NCBI GenBank assembly: GCA_013289835.1
Contig: JABCZG010000010.1
Location: forward strand, 79,570-143,569
Length of the DNA: 64,000 nt
Source: Acidobacteriota bacterium
Lineage (GTDB): Bacteria > Acidobacteriota > Terriglobia > Acidiferrales > UBA7541
Reading direction: 5' to 3'
Within the stretch, counting starts at the first letter, position 1, and the number at the start of each line of letters is the position of its first letter. A program made the position numbers and the translations under genes. This document shows positions 19,465 through 27,961 of this stretch, piece after piece. The notes under the pieces were generated by a model that was not told the DNA's origin, made no database searches, and saw nothing but the letters and a program-made list of their open reading frames with translations.

Positions 19465-20793
19465 TCAAGCGCCTTGTGAGCGCGACAGCAAGAGGGGTTT
19501 TGCTGCATCGCCGCTGGTCTTTGCGCGTTTTTGAAGGCGTGCCAGGCGCTGCAAAAACTTTTGTTCTAGCCGCACAGTTCGTGCAGCAACATAGGGATCC
19601 CGTGAGGAGCTGCGCTGCCGCCTGAGTTTTGCCAAGGCCAGCTGCGCGAATTCTGTTGCGCGGTTCAAGTCTTTGGCATGCCGCTCGTAATGAATCGCCA
19701 ATTGTTCGCAAGCCCGAACTCCATCGTGTGGATCCCCCACAACCTCGAGCCAGATTTCTGCCGCCCGGAGATGCTCGCCTCTGCGCTTGGCCATCCAAGC
19801 TAGCTCGCAGCGGGCTTTTGGTTGGAACTCTGCCGGGAGCCCAACCTCCAACGCTTGCGCGCACGCCGATTGCGCGCGGCCGGCATCACCGCGGCGTTGC
19901 AAGAATCGTGAAAGACCGAACAGATCGAGGCTCTCGATTTCGTTCGGCGCGCCGGACGATTCCGAAAGCATCGCATTGATTTTGCAGAAAAGCGCCGCAA
20001 GTCCGCGTAAATCCATTTGATTGTGCCGCACCACTCCCGCGAGCGGCGCCGTCGGCCCGCCGCGCAGATAGTCAAAATAAAATTGGGGAATCATCGCGGA
20101 CGCCACATCGTCTTCGCGATGCCACCCTAGCCGCGGCGCGTCGAGGACATGGCGTTCAAGCTCCACGAGCCGCACCGACCCGAGACGAAGCTTCCACAGC
20201 GCTCGCGCCGGATGCAGCAAGTCCAGGTGCGCGGCCAGTTTCGGCGCCGCGATAGACCGAGTCATCGTGAAGCGGCTCTCCAGCAGCGGCCAGTCGAACG
20301 ACTTCCCATTAAACGTAACAAGCACCGGGCGCTCCGCGATACGCGCCGCCAGTTCATGGAGAAGGGAATGCTCCTCGGCGAAGTCGCGCATGAAAAATTG
20401 CTCGACCTGCAATCCACCGGCGTCCCACCACGCGAGTCCAATGAGAAATGCATAAGTACCAGTGCCTCCCGCGAGGCCAGTCGTTTCAGTATCCAGAAAG
20501 AGCCACTTTTCCGGATCTTCAAGCGCGGCGCGAGTTCTGCGGGTAAGCGATTCATCGCGCGTACGCGAGAGCAATTCAAGGGAGATAGGGGAAGGCTCGG
20601 AGAACTCAGGTGTTGAGAACCAGTTTCGAACGGCGAGGTGCTCACCGAAGCGATTCTGCGCGACGCCTGCCCCAAGCAACTGCCCCAGCGCATCTTCTTC
20701 ATCCGGAGCTCGCAGCGTCGCTGGCCGCGATGGCACAGAACGCGCTGGCCGCAGCGCCGCAAGTCTCGAGAATTTGTCCGCGGTTCCAGCCAT
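19465..20793 (-). CDS. mrfB: MrfB/YprB-like exonuclease with TPR tail
   Basis: 442 residues. A DEDD-type exonuclease domain (about 95-270) shows D101 and E103 in FLDTETTG, an Asp in FNGKSFDWPLLE, an Asp in HLDLLH, and a final HNQMD motif. The C-terminal third has tetratricopeptide-like helices (around 300-400). The ATG at 20793 is two bases after the stop of the helicase gene. The same gene pair in Bacillus subtilis (mrfA-mrfB, formerly yprA-yprB) encodes a helicase and exonuclease that repair mitomycin C lesions. Conservation of order and domains supports the same pathway here. Confidence 0.8.
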   Translation of the reverse strand: MAGTADKFSRLAALRPARSVPSRPATLRAPDEEDALGQLLGAGVAQNRFGEHLAVRNWFSTPEFSEPSPISLELLSRTRDESLTRRTRAALEDPEKWLFLDTETTGLAGGTGTYAFLIGLAWWDAGGLQVEQFFMRDFAEEHSLLHELAARIAERPVLVTFNGKSFDWPLLESRFTMTRSIAAPKLAAHLDLLHPARALWKLRLGSVRLVELERHVLDAPRLGWHREDDVASAMIPQFYFDYLRGGPTAPLAGVVRHNQMDLRGLAALFCKINAMLSESSGAPNEIESLDLFGLSRFLQRRGDAGRAQSACAQALEVGLPAEFQPKARCELAWMAKRRGEHLRAAEIWLEVVGDPHDGVRACEQLAIHYERHAKDLNRATEFAQLALAKLRRQRSSSRDPYVAARTVRLEQKFLQRLARLQKRAKTSGDAAKPLLLSRSQGA

Positions 20794-20795
20794 CT

Positions 20796-23222
20796 CTAGG
20801 TACACAACCTGTCGAGTATGGCGAGCGCAGCTTCTTTGGCACGCGGTGCGAGATCGCCCGCGGGTCCGACGCAGGACGGGCAGCCCTGCTCGCAAGTGCA
20901 CGCGGAAATCAGTTCACGCGTTTTCTGCATCAGGAGTTCATGGGTTCGAAACAAAGGTTCAGAGAACCCGATGCCGCCCGGATAAGCGTCGTAAAGATAC
21001 AAGTTGGGTTCAAAGAATTCTTTTGCATTGGTGGAGATTGCGTCCTGCATGCGCGTGGGAGTGAACTCGCTGCTTGCCGATGGATCGATCGGTGGGACAG
21101 ACATTCCTGTCTGTCCCGGCCCCGCCGCCCCCGGAGGCCTCTCGCCGATCGCCGTGCCAAGGTCCCGCCGGTCGCACATAAGCAGCAGCGTAGCCACCGA
21201 TTCCAGCGCGTGCAGCAGCCCAAACATCCCGCTCTGCCTCTCGCTCACGCTGAAAGGGAGCGACTCAAGCAGTGGACGATGGAGAGTAATCCAATAAGAA
21301 GTCGTGTGCATCTCGTTCTCAGGAAGTTCGAGTTTGCCATCGCCGATATTTTCGTTGGTAAAGAATTTGATTTTCTTGAACCCAACGACCTGTGAGCGCA
21401 CAAGTACATCGCCGTGAGAAAAAGAGGATGCTTCAGGGCCTGGCGAACTCGCGGCGATTTCGAGCACGCGGACTTGCGTGTAGCGCACGGCGTCGGTGTA
21501 GTAGTCGACGTCAACTCTCTTGACGTACGCTTTGCGTTCTTGGAAGTCGAGATGCTCGACATGAAATTGCTGCCCGCCGTGAATATAAATCGCTTTTTCG
21601 TGAACGAAGGCCAGCGCGCTAGGAAAATCAATCTCGCCAATGACGTTGGGTTCGCCCGTAAGATCGATGATCACGAAATTGTCGCTGGTGACGGAGCGCA
21701 AGCTAATGGTATCCGCAGGATACGCTTCATGCGTCCAGTGATAGTTTTCTCCGGCGAGATGCAAGAAACCGGCCTCGGCGAGACGTGTGCACAAATCGGG
21801 CAGGTCGACGTCGCCGAATTTCTCGCCCGGAGCAATGGGCAATTCAAACGCAGCACATTTCAAATGATTGATAAGGATTTCGAGATTGTCCGGCTGAATA
21901 AAAGCATGCTCGGGAGTGTTCCCGAAAAAATAGTCGGGATGGCGCACGATGAATTGATCGAGCGGCGAAGATGAGGCCACAAGCACAGCGCAAGAGCTTC
22001 CGCTGCGGCGACCCGCGCGCCCAGCCCGCTGCCAGGTAGCGGCGATGCTGCCGGGATACCCGGCCATAACCACAGTATCGAGCGAACCGACGTCAATGCC
22101 GAGTTCGAGAGCACTGGTGGAAACCACGCCACGAATTTTTCCATCGCGCAGCCCGCGCTCGATCTCTCGGCGCTCGTTCGGCAAATAACCGCCGCGGTAG
22201 CCGTGAATCGTTTGTGGTGTTCCCGGCAAGTGCGGATTGGCCTGTTGCAAATAAGTGAGAAGAATCTCCGTGTGCAGCCGCGAATTGGCGAAGACGATCG
22301 TTTGCAAATCCCGTTTCAGAAATTCCTGCGCAACACGCGAAGCTTCATTTATGTAGCTGCGGTGAATCCCCAGCGCGCGATTCACGACAGGAGGATTGTA
22401 AAAAACAAAAGTCTTTTCCGCGGCAGGCGCGCCATTCGAGTTGAGGACCTCGACGTCAGATTCGAGAAGCCGCGTGGCGAGGTCACCGGGATTCGCAATT
22501 GTCGCGGAACAACAAATGAATTGCGGATCGCGCCCGTAAAAACGCGCGATGCGCCTCAGCCGCCGCAGCACATTACACAAGTGGCTGCCGAAAACGCCGC
22601 GGTACGTGTGCAGCTCATCAACCACAATGTATTGGAGATTCTCGAACAGCCGCGTCCACCGCGTGTGATGCGGCAATATCCCGGTGTGCAGCATGTCCGG
22701 GTTAGTCAGAATGGCGTGGCTTTTTTCGCGAATGGCTTTGCGAGCGTCGGCCGGCGTGTCGCCGTCATAAGTGAAAACGCCAAAGCGATTGTCCAACCGC
22801 TGATTCAAGTCATGCAGCTCCGCAAGCTGATCCTGCGCGAGTGCTTTGGTAGGGAAGAGATACAGCGCCCGAGTATCAGAATTTTCCAAAACCGCATTCA
22901 ACACCGGCAGGTTGTAGCAAAGCGTTTTTCCCGAAGCCGTCGGCGTGACAATGACAACGTTATTGCCGGCATGCACGGCTTCCGCCGCTGCCACCTGATG
23001 CGTATAAAGTCGGCGAATTCCTTTGCCTGCGTATGCGTCAACGAGATTCCAATGAACCCAAGTCGGGAAGTCAGCCCACTGCGCCTCGCGCGCGGGAAAA
23101 TGGCGCACGGCAGTGAGCAGTTCGCCGTTGTGGTCGCGAGCCGCGAACGCGTCCAGAACTTCGTGGACGCGCATTATGGACGTTGATGTGCCAGCCCTGC
23201 GAACAGCAAGCGATTCCGGCAT
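20796..23222 (-). CDS. mrfA: MrfA/YprA-like (Hrq1 family) DEAD-box DNA helicase
   Basis: 808 residues. Helicase motifs: Walker A TPTASGKT, Walker B VDELH, SAT in CCSATIANP, STSALELGIDVG, and motif VI QRAGRAGRRSGS. The C-terminal DUF1998-like part carries a tight cysteine cluster CTCEQGCPSC near the end, the zinc or metal site of the MrfA/Hrq1 group. The ATG at 23222 is selected because AAGGGG lies eight bases upstream; the frame extends further but without family content. It forms an operon with the exonuclease gene that follows immediately. Expected role: unwinding of DNA at bulky lesions such as mitomycin adducts. Confidence 0.88.
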   Translation of the reverse strand: MPESLAVRRAGTSTSIMRVHEVLDAFAARDHNGELLTAVRHFPAREAQWADFPTWVHWNLVDAYAGKGIRRLYTHQVAAAEAVHAGNNVVIVTPTASGKTLCYNLPVLNAVLENSDTRALYLFPTKALAQDQLAELHDLNQRLDNRFGVFTYDGDTPADARKAIREKSHAILTNPDMLHTGILPHHTRWTRLFENLQYIVVDELHTYRGVFGSHLCNVLRRLRRIARFYGRDPQFICCSATIANPGDLATRLLESDVEVLNSNGAPAAEKTFVFYNPPVVNRALGIHRSYINEASRVAQEFLKRDLQTIVFANSRLHTEILLTYLQQANPHLPGTPQTIHGYRGGYLPNERREIERGLRDGKIRGVVSTSALELGIDVGSLDTVVMAGYPGSIAATWQRAGRAGRRSGSSCAVLVASSSPLDQFIVRHPDYFFGNTPEHAFIQPDNLEILINHLKCAAFELPIAPGEKFGDVDLPDLCTRLAEAGFLHLAGENYHWTHEAYPADTISLRSVTSDNFVIIDLTGEPNVIGEIDFPSALAFVHEKAIYIHGGQQFHVEHLDFQERKAYVKRVDVDYYTDAVRYTQVRVLEIAASSPGPEASSFSHGDVLVRSQVVGFKKIKFFTNENIGDGKLELPENEMHTTSYWITLHRPLLESLPFSVSERQSGMFGLLHALESVATLLLMCDRRDLGTAIGERPPGAAGPGQTGMSVPPIDPSASSEFTPTRMQDAISTNAKEFFEPNLYLYDAYPGGIGFSEPLFRTHELLMQKTRELISACTCEQGCPSCVGPAGDLAPRAKEAALAILDRLCT

Positions 23223-23303
23223 GGAAAGCCCCTTCCATTGATTCGCCTTTTGTTCGCTCACAGTAGCACGGTGCGTTTCGCGCCGCAAGATGGAACTGCG
23301 GGG

Positions 23304-23347
23304 ACTTAACGCAGAGTGCACGGAGCGCGCAGAGGCCACAGAGAAAA
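23304..23347. repeat. Dispersed intergenic repeat, copy 1
   Basis: It begins ACTTAAC and continues as GCAGAG, CGGAG, GCAGAGG and CCACAGAG blocks. The reverse complement of 62939-62984 has the same order of blocks with a few changes, so this is one family in two inverted copies 39.6 kb apart. The copy lies between the helicase and the MFS gene. Confidence 0.7.
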
Positions 23348-23351
23348 GGCC

Positions 23352-24551
23352 TCACGACTGCGTGCGTAAGCGCAGGATGAGGAGAGCGCCGGCGAAAAAC
23401 AAGACCGCTGACGCTGTGAAGGCGGTCTGGACGTTGAAGGCGCTCCAGAGGAAGCCGACGAGGAGGCTGGAGACAAAATCGCCGACGGCGTTGACGGCGG
23501 CGAGGGTGCCGAAGGCCATGCCGTGCTGTTCCTTGGGAACCAGCTCGGCGGTGAGCGAATCCTCGAGGGCCTCCTCGGTGCCGACGTAGAGGCCGGCCAA
23601 AACGAAAATCAGGGCGAGCAGCCACAGCGAATGTGTTCCGATGCAGAGAAGAATCGCGGTGACTCCGGCGAGGGCGTAGCCTGCGGCCAGGACGTCTTTG
23701 CGGCTCGGGACGCGGTCGCTCAGCCAGCCGCTTAGATAGGCTGAGCCGGCGTAGAACACGTTGTGGAGCGTGTAGAAGCCGACGGCGAGGCTCGCGGCGC
23801 GGGCCGTTCCGTACGCAGGAGCGAGCGTGCGCGCGGCGTAAAGAATCAGCAGGGAGTGAGAAAAATCTCCAGCGCCGAACACGCCGACTCCTACGAGCAG
23901 TTGTCGAAACGAGAGTGGCAGAGCTTTCAAACCAATGAGAAAAGATCGCTGAGGTCCCGCGGCAATCGGGCGCTCGCGCACCAGCAGCCAGAAGAGCGCG
24001 ACAGCGACGAGGCCGGGCAAGAGTGTCCACAGAAAAACCTTGTGGTAGGAGTGGCCGGTGACTTCGAGGAGCCAAAGCGCGGTGAGCGGGCCGGCGATGG
24101 CGCCTACCGTGTCCATCAGGCGTTCAAAGCCGAAGGCGCGGCCGTAGCCGTTTGGCGGGACGTCGGCGGCGAGCAGCGTTTTCTTTGCTGGTGAGCGCAC
24201 GCCGCGGCCCAGCCATGCGGCTACTCGGCCGAACAGCACATGGTAGGCGTGCGTGGCGAACGCGAACGAGGCCGTGGAAAGTGCTGTGAACGCGTAGCCA
24301 AAAATGGCCAACGGCTTTCTACGTTTCAAACGATCGGTGTAGTAGCCGGCGGCAAGTTTTGTGAAGCTGGAGAGCCCGTCGGCGATTCCTTCGATGGCGC
24401 CAAGCCACGCGGGGCCTGCCCCGATCGCGGCGAGGAATGCCGGTAGCACGGCAGTGGCGGTTTCGTGGCTCCAGTCGCTGAAGAGACTGGTGAGGCCGAC
24501 GCCGAGCACGGTGCGGTTGAGCCAGGAAGCGCGTTGAGAAGTTTCGACCAA
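23352..24551 (-). CDS. MFS transporter
   Basis: 399 residues with 12 hydrophobic helices. The loop between helices 2 and 3 carries GYYTDRLKRRKP, the classic MFS motif A, repeated in weaker form as GWLSDRVPSRK in the second half. WLGRGVRSPAKKTLLA is also seen after helix 4. Substrate cannot be predicted. It has its own start separated from the second MFS gene by 44 bases, and both read on the minus strand. Confidence 0.85.
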   Translation of the reverse strand: MVETSQRASWLNRTVLGVGLTSLFSDWSHETATAVLPAFLAAIGAGPAWLGAIEGIADGLSSFTKLAAGYYTDRLKRRKPLAIFGYAFTALSTASFAFATHAYHVLFGRVAAWLGRGVRSPAKKTLLAADVPPNGYGRAFGFERLMDTVGAIAGPLTALWLLEVTGHSYHKVFLWTLLPGLVAVALFWLLVRERPIAAGPQRSFLIGLKALPLSFRQLLVGVGVFGAGDFSHSLLILYAARTLAPAYGTARAASLAVGFYTLHNVFYAGSAYLSGWLSDRVPSRKDVLAAGYALAGVTAILLCIGTHSLWLLALIFVLAGLYVGTEEALEDSLTAELVPKEQHGMAFGTLAAVNAVGDFVSSLLVGFLWSAFNVQTAFTASAVLFFAGALLILRLRTQS

Positions 24552-24595
24552 GGCAGCCGAGTTTAACTTGAACAGGAATTGAGTTGGTCAAGAAT

Positions 24596-26020
24596 TTAAG
24601 AGCGATGCGATTCCTGGAGTTGAGCCGGGAGCGGCGGCGGCTGCGTATCCGGCGTCGACATCCAGACCTGCAAATTATTTAGATCCGCAGAAACCGTGCG
24701 CGAAGCGGCAAGAAGAACGGCCGCCAAGACGAGGCTACACACCGGAATTACGTACATGGCGCTATGCAGGCCGACGGCGCGGAAGTGCTCGTTCAAGGCG
24801 GTTGCGCCAGCTTCGGCCATGGCACGGTGCGCATAATGATCACTGAGCCTTCCGGTCAGCACCGGACCGAAGCTCCCGCCGAGCAAGTACATGGCAAAAA
24901 AGTAGAGGGCCATGGCTGTGCCGCGAAGGCTTGGGGGAACGATGTCGTGGATGGTGGCGTAGACGCAGGAATAGTAAAAATAACTGAGCAGGCAGCCCGC
25001 TCCCATCAGCACTCCGAATAGGATGAACTGTCCTTGTGGCACGTTGAGAGCCGAGTAGAAGAAAATTGCCGCGAGAAATATCGCCGCGGAGGAAAGTAAA
25101 AGCCGGCCACCGGAACGGACGGCAGCAGCGCGATCGGCGCCCCAGCCGCCCAGCAAAAGTCCGGGAATGCCTACCGCGCCAAAGGCAATGGCAGCAAGCG
25201 TATTCGCGCTCTTGAGATTGAGTGAGTGATATCGGCTGAGGTACGCAGGCAAAAAAGTCGGAATCGCATACATGTTGAAATTAGACAAAGCGCCGGTAAG
25301 GATGATCCAACGGATCGTGGGGATTTTTAAGGCCGACCACCAATGGGGATAGTCCCGATGTTTACGTCCCGCCAGAGGCGAACTCTCCGCGGCGCCGCGA
25401 GGCGGGTCGAGCAGTTGCGCCGCCAGAACAGCAAGGAGCAAACCGGGCAGGCAAGCGACGTAGAATGCCATTCTCCATCCGTAGGCGGCGGCGACATGGC
25501 CGCTCACATAAGAACCAAGAAAGTTCCCAACAGGAAGCCCCATCATGAAGAGCGAAATGGCTTGGGCGCGGCGTTTCGCGGGATAGAGGTCGGCGATGAG
25601 AGAGTTTGCGGCGGGCGCGCAGGTGGCCTCGCCCACGCCTACGCCCAGGCGCGCGGCAAACAATGAAGCGAAACCCCACGCGAATCCCGAGGCAGCGGTG
25701 AGCACGCTCCAAGCGGCAACGCCCCAGCTGAGCAAGCGAGGGCGGTTCCAACGATCGGACAATCGCCCGAAGGGCACGCCGACGACGGCGTAGAGGAGAG
25801 TGAAGGCGGTGGCCAGCCACCCGATCTGTGAGTCTGTCAAAGACCATTGTTTGCGAATCGGCTCGACGAGCGCGCCCGGAATCTGGCGATCGTAGAAGTT
25901 GAGAAGATTGATGGCAAATAGAATGGCCAGAGTGTAGCGTGCCCGATCGCTGGATTGATTCACACCCACCTCGCCCGCGGAGTGTACGTGAAAAGTGCCG
26001 TGGATTCTACATCGGGCCAC
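24596..26020 (-). CDS. MFS transporter, Spinster-like
   Basis: 474 residues with 12 hydrophobic helices. LLNFYDRQIPGALVEPIRKQ at the first helix and GVGEATCAPAANSLIADLYP after helix 4 are typical of the Spinster-like branch, whose members export lipids or hydrophobic acids. Motif A is present as GRLSDRWNRPR. The C-terminus has a Pro/Gln-rich tail. The first 19 residues are unlikely to fold and translation may start at a GTG near residue 20, which I cannot decide. It is probably co-transcribed with the MFS gene downstream. Confidence 0.85.
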   Translation of the reverse strand: MARCRIHGTFHVHSAGEVGVNQSSDRARYTLAILFAINLLNFYDRQIPGALVEPIRKQWSLTDSQIGWLATAFTLLYAVVGVPFGRLSDRWNRPRLLSWGVAAWSVLTAASGFAWGFASLFAARLGVGVGEATCAPAANSLIADLYPAKRRAQAISLFMMGLPVGNFLGSYVSGHVAAAYGWRMAFYVACLPGLLLAVLAAQLLDPPRGAAESSPLAGRKHRDYPHWWSALKIPTIRWIILTGALSNFNMYAIPTFLPAYLSRYHSLNLKSANTLAAIAFGAVGIPGLLLGGWGADRAAAVRSGGRLLLSSAAIFLAAIFFYSALNVPQGQFILFGVLMGAGCLLSYFYYSCVYATIHDIVPPSLRGTAMALYFFAMYLLGGSFGPVLTGRLSDHYAHRAMAEAGATALNEHFRAVGLHSAMYVIPVCSLVLAAVLLAASRTVSADLNNLQVWMSTPDTQPPPLPAQLQESHRS

Positions 26021-26112
26021 CTGAACGCGGCCGCAGGTGCCAGTTGCCGAAGGGGCAGGCTGGGCTGGTGCCTGGGACTATGCAATTCCTGGAGGAGTAG
26101 TTTGCGGTCGTC

Positions 26113-26136
26113 CATCTAGAGTTAACAGTCTAGATG
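26113..26136. repeat. Perfect inverted repeat
   Basis: CATCTAGA (26113-26120) and TCTAGATG (26129-26136) are perfect arms around an eight-base loop containing the palindrome GTTAAC. No T-run follows, so it is not a standard terminator. It lies in the 275-base gap upstream of the small membrane-protein gene and could be an operator. Confidence 0.4.
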
Positions 26137-26295
26137 AACTCGATTGCGGTTCCCGCCAGCTGATGGCATTCCTGAAGCACACTTGCAGTGAGGAATGCTG
26201 AGTGCAAAACCGTCTTGCCGAAGTGCTTCTGAGCGTCGCGCGACAAGTGCTGAGCGTTTTCATGATGTTTTTTTGGGTCGATTCTAGCGGCCAAC

Positions 26296-26637
26296 GTGAG
26301 CGCTGGGCCGTGCGGCGGAACCGCTCTGGCAGTCGAACCATTTCCGGCGATCCTTGTCGCCATTTTTGGCTTGGAACTGATCGTCTGCAGCTACTTACTG
26401 GTGAAAAGCCTCAAAGTCGAGTCGGACTTCCGGGTCATCATTTATCTTTTTCTTGTGCTATGGACGCTGAGCCTGCTGGCACCAGCCGTCGACCTCGTTC
26501 GATCGGGCGTGCCTCGATTGAGTGAAGACCTGAACGATTTCTACTTTTCGATGCTTCGGGGATTCGCCGCCGCAGCAAACCTCTTCCTTTTTTATCGTTG
26601 GGCGGGAACTAAAAACATGATTAAACGGTTTTGGTAA
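26296..26637 (+). CDS. Small unknown membrane protein
   Basis: 113 residues from a GTG. Three hydrophobic segments are seen (about 16-37, 46-66 and 88-105), joined by short charged loops (VKSLKVESD and LSEDLND), and the protein ends in a basic tail. The segment arrangement looks like a real membrane protein, but no ribosome site is visible and the family is not recognised. It stands alone between convergent minus-strand genes. Confidence 0.4.
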   Translation: MSAGPCGGTALAVEPFPAILVAIFGLELIVCSYLLVKSLKVESDFRVIIYLFLVLWTLSLLAPAVDLVRSGVPRLSEDLNDFYFSMLRGFAAAANLFLFYRWAGTKNMIKRFW

Positions 26638-26684
26638 TCCCCGTACGCCTCCACAACCACAAGAAATGAAATCCCCTTTGCGCG

Positions 26685-27032
26685 CTATTTTTTTGCGGCG
26701 CGGTAGAGGATGACGCGGACTTTTTCGAGGGTGATTAGGCCGCCTTCGACCATTTCGTCGAGGCGGGGGAGAATTTGTTCGATGCGCTCCTGGGATTCGA
26801 TGACTTCGAGGATGATGGGCAAGTCCTGCGAGAGACGCAGAAGTTTGTCCGTGTGATAGATGCTGGAGCCGCCGTAGCCGCCGACGCCGCGAAGCACGGT
26901 TGCGCCGGAGAAACCGTCTTTGCGCAGCATCGCGACGATGGCTTCGTGGAGGGGTTTGCCGTGCCATTTATCGGATTCGCCGATGTGGATGCGCATCAGG
27001 GTGCGTTCGCCTTCAAATCTTTCGTGGGTCAT
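26685..27032 (-). CDS. DUF190 (PII-like fold) protein
   Basis: 115 residues. The sequence matches DUF190: an N-terminal LMRIHIGESDKW strand, GFSGATVLRGVGGYG in the middle, and LPIILEVIES near residue 75. DUF190 proteins have a PII-like fold and are very often encoded next to crcB, as here (157 bases downstream of crcB on the same strand). A regulatory or partner role in fluoride efflux is inferred from this link. Confidence 0.85.
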   Translation of the reverse strand: MTHERFEGERTLMRIHIGESDKWHGKPLHEAIVAMLRKDGFSGATVLRGVGGYGGSSIYHTDKLLRLSQDLPIILEVIESQERIEQILPRLDEMVEGGLITLEKVRVILYRAAKK

Positions 27033-27044
27033 TGGTGAACCTCA

Positions 27045-27089
27045 TGACTAGTTGATGGGTGACTGGTGACTCGTGACTGGCGACTTGCG
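27045..27089. repeat. Degenerate short tandem repeat
   Basis: GTGACTGG/GTGACTCG units repeat with a seven-base period (27059, 27066, 27073), flanked by looser copies. It lies between crcB and the DUF190 gene. Confidence 0.5.
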
Positions 27090-27122
27090 ATCCATCGATC
27101 ATGCTTCGCGACGGCTGGCGTT

Positions 27123-27162
27123 GAGATCCTTCGCGCATCCTTGTCGGATGCGCTCAGGATGA
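27123..27162. repeat. Hairpin-bearing intergenic repeat
   Basis: GCGCATCC (27133-27140) and GGATGCGC (27146-27153) are a perfect eight-base stem with a five-base loop, inside a GAGATCCTTCG...CTCAGGATGAC frame. I recall similar elements scattered in Acidobacteriota intergenic DNA. No T-run follows. Confidence 0.4.
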
Positions 27163-27189
27163 CACGTTTGAAAGTGTGCGAGCACATTG

Positions 27190-27594
27190 TCAGAATTTGT
27201 TGGCAAGTCGGATGCCGGCGACGGTGAGGAGCAGACCGGCGATTACGCTGGCTGCTACGTAGGCGGTGGCCCAAGTCCATTCGCCTTCTTCTAACATCTT
27301 GGCGGTTTCCCAGCCAAAGCTGGAGAAGGTGGTGTATCCGCCGAAAAAACCGACGGCGATGGCCACGCGCCAGTCGGGCGAAATGACCATGCGGTTGAGC
27401 GTGAATTGGCCGATCAGGCCGAGCAGGAAGCAGCCGGTCAAATTCACCAGCAGGGTGCCGTAGGGGAAGGTGCTTCCGGCGCGAATTTGAACGACACCCT
27501 GCAGGCCGTAGCGCGCCAGGGTGCCGGCCGCGCCGAAGATGGCGATCAATGCGAGACGCAAAGTTGCTCCAATCCGTGGCCCAGCGGGGCGCAC
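27190..27594 (-). CDS. crcB: Fluoride ion channel CrcB/Fluc
   Basis: 134 residues, normal for the family, with four membrane helices. Signatures: GAAGTLARYGLQ near residue 21, FPYGTLLVNLTGCFLLG (with the Asn that lines the pore) near 43, and GFFGGYTTFSSFGWET (the Phe-box and pore Thr/Ser) near 83. It exports fluoride as a dual-topology dimer and gives fluoride resistance. The start is GTG at 27594. The leader contains a fluoride riboswitch and a terminator, so expression should rise with fluoride. The DUF190 gene follows. Confidence 0.95.
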   Translation of the reverse strand: MRPAGPRIGATLRLALIAIFGAAGTLARYGLQGVVQIRAGSTFPYGTLLVNLTGCFLLGLIGQFTLNRMVISPDWRVAIAVGFFGGYTTFSSFGWETAKMLEEGEWTWATAYVAASVIAGLLLTVAGIRLANKF

Positions 27595-27621
27595 CAGCGA
27601 ATTACTGGCCGCCCGCTCAAC

Positions 27622-27654
27622 AAAAAACTCCTGGAGCCGCCAGGCTGCCAGGAG
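27622..27654 (-). terminator. Riboswitch-controlled terminator before crcB
   Basis: On the minus strand a stem CTCCTGG (27654-27648) / CCAGGAG (27634-27628) is followed by six T (27627-27622). The 5' arm overlaps the last conserved bases of the aptamer (ACTCCT), so ligand binding and terminator formation exclude each other. Confidence 0.85.
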
Positions 27655-27705
27655 TCATCAGGGCCGGTCAGAAACGGCGGCCCGGTTATGGCGAACTCCA
27701 TCGCC
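27650..27705 (-). promoter_or_regulatory. Fluoride riboswitch (crcB motif)
   Basis: Reading down the minus strand from 27705, the conserved elements appear in order. GGCGATGG with closing TTCGCC forms the first stem, then ATAACCG follows, then a GGGCCG/CGGCCC second stem, then TGATGACTCCT. These are the hallmarks of the fluoride aptamer. It lies 56-111 bases upstream of the crcB start, and the terminator overlaps its 3' end: a classic transcriptional ON switch. Confidence 0.92.
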
Positions 27706-27862
27706 ATTCGAGATTTCGGTTTAGTTTATCAAGTTCGTGGACCGCTGACCTGACAAATTTGAGCCGGGTCCCTGCCGCGAAGCATAGAGGCCGGAGCCCT
27801 GAGCAGAAAAACGAGCGGAAAACTACCGGATGGGTGCCCCCACCCCTCCCCCGGTTTTTTGT

Positions 27863-27945
27863 AAGTGTTGATTCTAAACAGCTTAGAGTTTCTGTAAGTC
27901 CATTAGAATCAACACTTGCGGCGCCCTCATAAGTGTTGATTTTAA
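27863..27945. repeat. Three copies of a 15-bp motif (two inverted, one direct)
   Basis: AAGTGTTGATTCTAA (27863-27877) is followed by its exact reverse complement TTAGAATCAACACTT (27903-27917) and by a near-identical direct copy AAGTGTTGATTTTAA (27931-27945). The rest of the gap 27706-27961 shows no gene. They sit between the 3' end of the unknown gene at 27962-28570 and the fluoride operon leader. Confidence 0.7.
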
Positions 27946-27961
27946 AGAAGTTAACTTAGGG

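Noticed and set aside
26130..26363. 77-codon minus-strand frame upstream of the small membrane gene
   Set aside because: No family content, no ribosome site, and overlapped by a better plus-strand candidate.
27863..27945. CRISPR array
   Set aside because: Only three short motifs, one inverted, with unequal spacing and no cas genes.
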